DNA from: Bryobacterales bacterium
GTDB lineage: Bacteria; Acidobacteriota; Terriglobia; Bryobacterales; Bryobacteraceae
Assembly: GCA_025462985.1 (NCBI GenBank)
Contig: JAOAPP010000061.1
Location: 1-5,663 of the forward strand
DNA: 5,663 bases
Direction: 5' to 3'
Under the pieces are notes generated by a model. It was not told where the DNA came from, searched no databases, and worked only from the letters and a program-made list of their open reading frames with translations. The position numbers and the translations under genes are program-made. Numbering within the stretch: the first letter of the stretch is position 1; every line of letters begins with the position of its first letter. Below are positions 1 through 5,663 of the stretch, piece by piece.

Positions 1-130
1 TCTAGCGGAGTATGGGTTAACACAAGAACCGAACGAGCAGGCACCCGTCGAGTGAGGCGGAAGGCTAACCAGCGCAGAAGACGAAAAACTTCAATTTCCA
101 CCGCCCACGGCCGAAAGTCGATACCGGGCG

Positions 131-167
131 GGTAGAACGGTAGATACGGTAGATGAAGTACGTAGAT
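131..167. repeat. short tandem repeat, ACGGTAGAT unit
   Basis: ACGGTAGAT occurs twice in perfect tandem at 137-145 and 146-154. A preceding partial copy (GGTAGA, 131-136) and a following degenerate copy (ACGTAGAT, 160-167) extend the array to four units. The repeat lies about 100-130 bp upstream of the DyP start. It could be a set of protein-binding sites or simple replication slippage; nothing in the sequence decides between these. Confidence 0.6.
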
Positions 168-196
168 CACGGGACTCTGAATCCTGTCCCCTTCCC

Positions 197-243
197 TAGA
201 CATTATTCGCTATTGAAGGTAGGATGTGCCCACTTTAGACATT
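197..243. promoter_or_regulatory. direct repeat TAGACATT upstream of the peroxidase
   Basis: TAGACATT occurs at 197-204 and again at 236-243, 39 bp apart, and the second copy is 18 bp before the DyP start codon. The spacing is near four helical turns, so both copies would face the same side of the DNA, as operator half-sites often do. This is only suggestive: the unit is short, and no regulator in the window can be matched to it. Confidence 0.22.
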
Positions 244-261
244 GAAAAATGAGGTTCTGCA

Positions 262-1653
262 ATGAGCACCCAGTTTCACAACGTGCTGGCTCCGAAGATT
301 AATAATCCCGACATTCAACCAGAGCTACGCAATACGCAAGGATACATAATGGTCGGCCACGGCCGCGATGACGTTTGGCATGCCCTCATCCGCTTCCGAG
401 GCGGCGCAGATCCCGGTGCTGTGCGGGAGGCACTTGCGGAGATTGTTACGAACATAACTCGAATAACTCCGACGACTGATTTGGTCGACCAGAGCCAGAG
501 GGATAACGCCAAGTTGGTGGTTTCTGCACTAGGCTTCACGTGGCGAGGATATGAGCGAATGGGCTTCGCTGATTGTGCCGCTAGCTTTAGCCTTGAGTTT
601 CGGGAGGGTTTTGCGGCCCGCTCGCAAGATGTTACCGGCCGAGGTTGGGAAACGTGGAACCGCGAGCAGTGGGACCCTTATAACGGCTATCACGCGCTGT
701 TGATTCTCGCGGCTGGCCGGCGAGTGGACGGGAGGCCGTTCCTCGGAGATTGCCAAAAGAAGATAAACGACAACTTCAACGGTGTGGCCGACGTCACTTG
801 GCTCAAAGGGAAGTTATCACGAACGGGCGGCATCCCCAACAAACCAAAAGAAAATTTCGGATTTACTGACGGAGTTAGTCAGCCAGTGTTGCTCAGTGAT
901 AAATCCCGTCCGGGAATCGCTGTTACAAGAAAATCCGGCTGGGTCCCCGAAGCAGCGCCGAATCTTGTACTAATACACGAGCCGATTCCCGGGAACGATG
1001 GCCGGGCGGAATTCGGATCGTACATGGCGTTCCTTAACATCGAGCAACATGTCGAGTTGTTTGAAAACGCGGCACGCGGCCTTCAAAAAAAGCTAAAACT
1101 GCCGACGCGCGAGCAAGCGGAGGCACTCATGATTGGCAGAGAGCAGGATGGTTCGCCGCTCATCAAGCACATGGACGGTACAGACGTGAACGATTTTGCT
1201 GCCGGTACAGACGAGAGCGGCGAAAAATGGCCGTTTGCATGCCATACCCGCAAGATGAATTCGAGGGAACCAGGCCAGGAGCACCACAGGATTGTACGGC
1301 GGGGCGTTTCGTATCAGAACGGCGCTCTCCGAGGTATGTACTTCCAATGCTTCCAGGCGAATCTTCAGGAGCAGTTTGAGTTTCTCTTCAAGCGTTGGGC
1401 AAACTTCCGGTCGCAGCCAAAGGAGGGTTGCGGGGTCGATCCCATAGTGGGCTTCGATTCAAATCATCCCCAGCAATGGCCTGTGCCACCGAAGGACGGG
1501 GCCCTACGCAATGCCGATCCGGAAATCGTCAGCGTTTCGATCAGCGGTCTCACGACAATTCGCGGGGGCGAGTATTTCTATTTCCCGAGCATCCCATTCC
1601 TGCAGAGTTTAAACAAGCAAAGTAGTGGAGCATCCGGTTCCGCTGGTTACTAG
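262..1653 (+). CDS. DyP-type (dye-decolorizing) heme peroxidase
   Basis: Predicted heme peroxidase of the DyP superfamily, 463 aa, which uses hydrogen peroxide to oxidise dyes, phenolics or metal ions. The family hallmark GFTDG is at residues 200-204, with D203 the distal catalytic aspartate. The proximal heme ligand is H328 in WPFACHTRK, and a distal arginine follows at R346 or R347 in RRG, about 18 residues on, as in bacterial DyPs. The family's C-terminal FQANLQEQFEFLFKRWAN block is at 364-381. Length fits the longer DyP subclasses. There is no Tat or Sec signal peptide, so it should be cytoplasmic. The C-terminal tail is Ser/Gly-rich (SSGASGSAGY) and is not a clear encapsulin cargo peptide; no encapsulin gene is seen. 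The ATG at 262 has GAGG at 251-254 with a 7-nt spacer. The gene is intact, unlike the AraC remnant that begins immediately after its stop. Confidence 0.96.
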   Translation: MSTQFHNVLAPKINNPDIQPELRNTQGYIMVGHGRDDVWHALIRFRGGADPGAVREALAEIVTNITRITPTTDLVDQSQRDNAKLVVSALGFTWRGYERMGFADCAASFSLEFREGFAARSQDVTGRGWETWNREQWDPYNGYHALLILAAGRRVDGRPFLGDCQKKINDNFNGVADVTWLKGKLSRTGGIPNKPKENFGFTDGVSQPVLLSDKSRPGIAVTRKSGWVPEAAPNLVLIHEPIPGNDGRAEFGSYMAFLNIEQHVELFENAARGLQKKLKLPTREQAEALMIGREQDGSPLIKHMDGTDVNDFAAGTDESGEKWPFACHTRKMNSREPGQEHHRIVRRGVSYQNGALRGMYFQCFQANLQEQFEFLFKRWANFRSQPKEGCGVDPIVGFDSNHPQQWPVPPKDGALRNADPEIVSVSISGLTTIRGGEYFYFPSIPFLQSLNKQSSGASGSAGY

Positions 1654-2281
1654 CTGTTGGCATCGAGCCTCAAGTGCTTACCGAATACTGCTTTGGGTGG
1701 GTGCTGACGATCGCGCGACACGGCAGCAGGGCCCGACTCTCGGCATTGCGGGGTCGAACTCGTGCAACCTCGTTCGCACGTAGAAACCCTGGAGCAACAT
1801 TTTGGCTGTCCCGTGCTTTGCGGATCTCCTCAACGCCATCATCTTCCGCTCGGCTGACGCTCACTGCCCGTTTCTCACTCGCAATGCCAAACTTCTGGCC
1901 ATGCTTGCGCCGCAGTTCAATGAAGAACTGAAGGATTGCAACGAACAGGATAGCTTTACCGAGCTCGTTCGTGGAGCAATGCAGGAAAACCTCACAGGGC
2001 ATCGCCCGAGGATTGAGGAAGACGCGCGCAGGCTGCATATTAGCTCCCGTACTCTACAGCGGCGCTTGCAAGACGCGGGATCCAGCTTCCACCGCGTGCT
2101 CGACGAAGCGCGTCATCAGATGGCTCGCCATTATCTGAGCAACTCCGTCCTTGAATCGAACGAAGCCGCCTACCTTCTTGGCTATGAGGACGCAAGCTCC
2201 TTCGTTCGCGCTTTCCGCACGTGGGAGGGAATGCCGCCCGGGCACTGGCGAGAAACGCGCAGTACAAAGACAGTGCATTAG
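1654..2281 (+). pseudogene. AraC-family transcriptional regulator, 5'-truncated with two frameshifts
   Basis: Remnant of an AraC/XylS-type activator of the class with an arabinose-binding-like N-terminal domain. Three pieces in successive frames join into one family-like protein. Piece one (from about 1654 to the GGGG at 1750-1753) encodes EYCFGWVLTIARHGSRA. Piece two (to about 1830) encodes VELVQPRSHVETLEQHFGCP, with the family's FGCPV block. Piece three (1832-2278) encodes NAIIFRSADAHCPFLTRNAK, then the DNA-binding domain. That domain keeps both helix-turn-helix units (EEDARRLHISSRTLQRRL and AAYLLGYEDASSFVRAF) and ends with PPGHWRE. Roughly the first 150 residues of a normal ~340-aa protein are missing. 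A surviving frame from TTG 1802 or ATG 1901 could in principle make an isolated DNA-binding domain, but the TTG lies inside the FGCPV region and I see no proper start signal. The gene ends 14 nt before the CMD start, so it headed or belonged to that operon. Confidence 0.88.
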
Positions 2282-2295
2282 TCGAGAGGAGCCTT

Positions 2296-2551
2296 ATGAC
2301 AGACCGATCACATCCGACCCCGGCCGAAAGAGCCATCGGGAACTTCTCCCCCAGGCTCGTCCGCTTGGCTGACGACGTCCTGTTTTGGGGATGTGTGGGA
2401 GAGAAGTGCGCTTTCTAAGCGCGATCGCAGTCTTGCCACCATCACTGCACTGATCGCGCTACGGGCTTCTGAACAGCTTTCGTTCCATGTGGCGAAGAAG
2501 GTGTTCGAAGAAGACAAGCAGTATCACACGGAGCACAACAGATCGAAATGA
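2296..2551 (+). pseudogene. carboxymuconolactone decarboxylase-family protein, frameshifted and internally deleted
   Basis: Remnant of a small CMD/AhpD-like protein; relatives are usually about 130-150 aa. It starts at ATG 2296 behind a good site, GAGGAG at 2286-2291. The start encodes PAERAIGNFSPRLVRLADDV, matching the N-terminus of this family, then LF, then loses frame in TTTTGGGG (2383-2390) and stops at TAA 2416-2418. Removing one T restores GDVWERSALSKRDRSLATIT and ALIALRASEQLSFH, the family core with its conserved Glu and His, and the frame runs to TGA 2549-2551. A second defect follows: SFH is joined directly to VAKKVFEEDK. The usual middle section, including the HLAFYAGWP-like block, is absent, about 35 residues. 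The restored frame's stop overlaps the next gene's ATG. Two independent defects make a functional product unlikely. A programmed frameshift could not explain the missing core. Confidence 0.85.
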
Positions 2552-3147
2552 TACCTTACATTATTTGCCATATGCTCTCCTCGGTGGACGGCAAGATCGA
2601 CGGCGCCGCCATTAAAGCAGTCACACGGAACGGCGAGTACGAGGCGACTGGTGCAGAACTGAAAGGCGACGCCTGGATCTGCGGCCGCACCACCATGCAG
2701 CAGCACTTTGCTGACGACGAGCCGTTCGTCTCCGCATCGAACACGACGGCAGGGCCTCAGCCCGTCCATGTTGCTCGGCGGGCCGGGTCCTATGCAATCT
2801 CAGTGGACACTCTCGGGAAGCTGCGATGGTCCGCAGGCGATGTAAATGGCGATCACTCATCTTCTGTCGACCTCTGTAAAGCCGTAGACCTGCTCGGACA
2901 GCAGTTCGGAATCCGCTCACTATTGCTCGAAGGAGGCGGCCACATCAACGGTGCCTTCCTGGAAGCCGGTCTCGTTGATGAGGTGAGCCTCTTGGTTGTG
3001 CCTGGCATCGACGGACGTCACGATATCCCTGCCGTCTTCGACGGCGTCAACCTTTCAAACAAAACAGCCGTCCCTCTGAAACTCAAGTCCGTGCAGCAGC
3101 GTGAGAACGATGCGCTCTGGATTCGATACGAAGTGGTTCGGTCCTAA
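2548..3147 (+). CDS. RibD C-terminal/dihydrofolate reductase-like oxidoreductase, internally shortened
   Basis: NAD(P)H-dependent reductase of the RibD C-terminal domain/DHFR-like fold, 199 aa; substrate unknown. Visible hallmarks are the opening strand with MLSSVDGKIDG (9-19), DAWICGRTTMQ (41-51), the nucleotide-binding loop LLLEGGGHINGAFL (125-138) and GLVDEVSLLVVPGIDGR (141-157). Relatives I recall are near 228 aa. Here NGDH (100-103) runs straight into SSSVDLCKAVDLL (104-116), so the segment resembling VSDAYLAYLRxKGVSYIFAG is missing, about 29 residues, in frame. This removes a strand-helix-strand piece of the Rossmann-like fold and may inactivate the enzyme although the frame is open. 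The ATG overlaps the TGA of the restored CMD frame (ATGA). The only upstream Shine-Dalgarno-like sequence, GGAG at 2530-2533, is 14 nt away, so translation probably relied on coupling. The aldo/keto reductase follows after 20 nt. Confidence 0.9.
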   Translation: MIPYIICHMLSSVDGKIDGAAIKAVTRNGEYEATGAELKGDAWICGRTTMQQHFADDEPFVSASNTTAGPQPVHVARRAGSYAISVDTLGKLRWSAGDVNGDHSSSVDLCKAVDLLGQQFGIRSLLLEGGGHINGAFLEAGLVDEVSLLVVPGIDGRHDIPAVFDGVNLSNKTAVPLKLKSVQQRENDALWIRYEVVRS

Positions 3148-3158
3148 ACATTCGATAG

Positions 3159-4393
<1,235 letters not shown>

Positions 4394-4732
4394 TCATCGC
4401 TGGCGGGCCCATGCCAGCAGAACTCCTCCGGTGGAGCAGGCGAACAGGAAGAGAGAGGCGATTGTGAGCGGGAGCGGCAGGGGCAAGTCACCGAACAGCC
4501 GGGGGGCCCAAAGAAGGGTCACCAGAATCAGAAACACAGCCGAGACTACCAGCGCTGCGATTCGCACGGTCTCTATTGCAAGAACGGAGCGACGGGCGAG
4601 GCGGCGTTTTTCGGCAAGCTGCGAACGCCACCAAATGAAATCGGGCGACGGCAGAGGAGCGGCGTTCAGTTCGTCGCAACCGGACAATTCTTCCAGGTAC
4701 TCGCGGACGGCAGCGAGGTCGTCGGGCTTCAT
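4394..4732 (-). CDS. small two-helix membrane protein downstream of ECF sigma factor
   Basis: Uncharacterised protein of 112 aa from the preferred start at 4732; an upstream in-frame ATG at 4744 would give 116 aa. The N-terminal half is soluble and acidic (DDLAAVREYLEELSGCDEL), followed by PLPSPDFIWWRSQLAEKRRL, a Trp-pair and basic segment ending just before the membrane. Two hydrophobic helices follow at about residues 54-76 and 86-107 of the 112-aa form, so the N-terminus is probably cytoplasmic with a short hairpin in the membrane. Its position directly behind the sigma gene, with overlapping stop and start, suggests co-translation and a role in controlling the sigma factor. However, it has no HxxxCxxC zinc anti-sigma motif; only two scattered cysteines are present. 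I associate this protein type with Acidobacteriota. An anti-sigma function is inference. Confidence 0.8.
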   Translation of the reverse strand: MKPDDLAAVREYLEELSGCDELNAAPLPSPDFIWWRSQLAEKRRLARRSVLAIETVRIAALVVSAVFLILVTLLWAPRLFGDLPLPLPLTIASLFLFACSTGGVLLAWARQR

Positions 4733-5262
4733 TTGCGCCTCCATCCTCCTTCTTTGAGTATTTCACTTAAGCGTTCACGAGCTCGTGCCAGCATGGGACG
4801 GACGCTTGGAGCTTTGATGCCCAGCATGCCGGCTATTTCTTTGTGAGTGAACTCCTCCACGTAGGCCAACCACAGGAGTTCGCGCTGCCGCGGCGGAAGC
4901 TGTTCCAGGTATCGTACCGAATCCAGGACTTTCTCAGGGGCATTGGACGGGCCGGCACAGTCTGTCAATTCCACCGTTTTGCGTGCGCTGGCTTCATTGT
5001 GCAGCAAGTTCGTAGCAATGCGAAACAGATAGTTCTTGCGATGATCTTCGGTCATGTCGGCGGGCAGCCTGGCCTGCAAGAACCGAAGATATGTTTCCTG
5101 CAGGATGTCATCGGCACGGGAGGCGTCGTTCAGCATTCGGTAGAGATAAGCACGCAAGGGCCGCGCACTGCGCTCATACAGCAGCCGGAACTCTTGTTCC
5201 GTGCTGGCGGAACCTTCCGCCGCATTCGAGATAGCAGCCGGCGCCGGCCGAACGAGCTCCAT
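4729..5262 (-). CDS. ECF-type RNA polymerase sigma factor
   Basis: Sigma-70-family extracytoplasmic-function sigma factor, 177 aa, directing RNA polymerase to a stress- or signal-responsive regulon. Region 2 spans about 24-90: EFRLLYERSARPLRAYLYRM, then the core-binding and -10-recognition helix ADDILQETYLRF (50-61) and RKNYLFRIATNLLHNEA (75-91). A linker follows at about 92-112. Region 4 spans about 113-170 with LPPRQRELLWLAYVEEFTHK and the -35-recognition helix-turn-helix EIAGMLGIKAPSVRPMLARA. An N-terminal extension of about 20 Ala/Ser-rich residues precedes region 2; length is normal for the group. There is no C-terminal extension domain. The ATG at 5262 has AAGG at 5272-5275 with a 9-nt spacer and lies 13 nt after the upstream membrane-protein stop. 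The downstream membrane protein overlaps its stop, so all three look co-transcribed. Target genes are not shown here. Confidence 0.96.
   Translation of the reverse strand: MELVRPAPAAISNAAEGSASTEQEFRLLYERSARPLRAYLYRMLNDASRADDILQETYLRFLQARLPADMTEDHRKNYLFRIATNLLHNEASARKTVELTDCAGPSNAPEKVLDSVRYLEQLPPRQRELLWLAYVEEFTHKEIAGMLGIKAPSVRPMLARARERLSEILKEGGWRRK
4738..4742 (-). promoter_or_regulatory. ribosome binding site deciding the membrane-protein start
   Basis: GGAGG lies inside the 3' end of the sigma gene. It is 5 nt before the ATG at 4732, which overlaps the sigma TGA as ATGA. The other in-frame ATG, at 4744, overlaps this GGAGG and has its own GGAGG directly abutting it with no spacer. The 4732 start is therefore the better choice. 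Confidence 0.65.
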
Positions 5263-5275
5263 TGATCGGCGCCTT

Positions 5276-5663
5276 CTATTTAGTGAGTTGTGAAGGCGTC
5301 AGCAAGCCCCAAGAGCGGCTTAAGGCAAAAGATGTTGCAGCCGAGAGGAGAAAGCCCAAACCGATAGCGAGGGCGACGGCTCCCGAGACGAGGAGGAACT
5401 CGTCCGCATCGACATTCCGTTCGAACGTGCGCACAACGAGCTCGGCAACGCCCACAAGGCTCAGTACGAACCCGGCTTGCATGGCGTTGAGGATGCGCGA
5501 CCACGGCTGAGCGCCTTCCATGCCGGCGGATTCCAGAAATTTGCGTCCTGAACTGCTCTCCAGGTAGGCCACCACATCCTGACTTGCGGCGCATTTGTCG
5601 AGCAGCTTCGAATGGAGGTCCGCTACGGCGCGGGATGCGTGAGCCCTCCGGATATTTGTGCTG
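5276..5663 (-). CDS. two-helix membrane protein, 5' end beyond window edge
   Basis: C-terminal 128 codons of a protein whose start lies outside the window; the frame is open to the edge. An internal GTG at 5575 would give only 99 aa, but the preceding frame reads sensibly (AVADLHSKLLDKCAASQDVV), so the gene very probably begins upstream. The soluble part has VAYLESSSGRKFLESAG and PWSRILNAMQ. Two hydrophobic segments follow, about AGFVLSLVGVAELVV and LLVSGAVALAIGLGFLLSAA, separated by a charged loop (RTFERNVDADEF). The stop is 13 nt before the sigma gene, so it heads or belongs to the same operon. I do not recognise a named family. As a membrane partner of the sigma factor it could be a sensor or an accessory to the second small membrane protein; this is inference from position only. 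Confidence 0.8.
   Translation of the reverse strand, partial: STNIRRAHASRAVADLHSKLLDKCAASQDVVAYLESSSGRKFLESAGMEGAQPWSRILNAMQAGFVLSLVGVAELVVRTFERNVDADEFLLVSGAVALAIGLGFLLSAATSFALSRSWGLLTPSQLTK

Larger units (their letters stand above)
1..261. other. upstream region without a convincing gene
   Basis: No reading frame here can be tied to a known family. On the plus strand, one frame ends at a TGA at 53-55 after 17 codons open from the window edge; this could be the tail of an upstream gene but is too short to judge. On the minus strand, a frame starting at an ATG at 203 stays open to the window edge for about 67 codons; its product resembles nothing I recognise and the run could be chance. The stretch contains a 9-bp tandem repeat (137-154) and a repeated TAGACATT (197-204 and 236-243). 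The DyP ribosome-binding site GAGG lies at 251-254. A promoter for the peroxidase should be here, but I cannot point to a convincing -35/-10 pair. Confidence 0.5.

Noticed and set aside
170..186. tRNA-like anticodon arm: 5-bp stem (one G-U pair) with loop CTCTGAA, which would be a Gln (CUG) anticodon
   Set aside because: No T-arm (no GTTCGA-like sequence), no acceptor stem and no convincing D-arm around it. Probably a chance hairpin, or at most a remnant of a tRNA.
1..203. Minus-strand reading frame open from an ATG at 203 to the window edge, about 67 codons
   Set aside because: No recognisable motif, no clear ribosome binding site and mixed third-position use; length is within what chance allows. 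It needs the sequence beyond the edge.
2383..2390. Programmed +1 frameshift in the CMD gene
   Set aside because: No known slippery or stimulatory element is apparent, and the restored product would still lack its core.
4843..5265. 140-codon plus-strand frame opposite the sigma factor
   Set aside because: Antisense to a clear ECF sigma factor; no motif or start signal.

Overview
The window looks like chromosomal DNA of a high-GC soil-type bacterium, most likely an Acidobacteriota. That assignment rests on recognised protein style: an ECF sigma factor followed by a small two-helix membrane protein carrying a 'PLPSPDFIWWRSQL'-like stretch, a pairing I associate with that phylum. It is an inference, not a database result.

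Layout. Positions 1-261 are non-coding or at most cryptic, with a small tandem repeat and a short direct repeat ahead of the first gene. At 262-1653 (+) lies an intact DyP-type heme peroxidase. Directly after its stop codon, on the same strand, is a damaged four-gene run. It holds an AraC-family regulator that lacks its N-terminal part and has two frameshifts (1654-2281), and a carboxymuconolactone decarboxylase-like (CMD) gene with one frameshift and an internal loss (2296-2551). It continues with a RibD/dihydrofolate-reductase-like oxidoreductase missing about 29 internal residues but still open (2548-3147), and ends with an intact aldo/keto reductase (3168-4175). Spacing is tight throughout (14 nt, an ATGA overlap, 20 nt), so this was an operon: a regulator plus a small redox or detoxification pathway. 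It now appears to be decaying from its 5' end, with only the last gene untouched.

A 218-nt convergent intergenic stretch (4176-4393) separates this from a minus-strand operon read from the right edge. That operon holds a two-helix membrane protein cut by the window edge (5276-5663), an ECF sigma factor (4729-5262) and a second two-helix membrane protein (4394-4732, ATGA overlap with the sigma gene). The last protein sits where an anti-sigma factor would be expected but has no zinc anti-sigma motif, so the module may use an undescribed membrane regulator.

The two most noteworthy signals are the cluster of lesions in the AraC-CMD-RibD run, which sits between intact genes, and the ECF sigma factor flanked by two uncharacterised small membrane proteins. 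I see no CRISPR array, no RNA gene and no intact mobile element.
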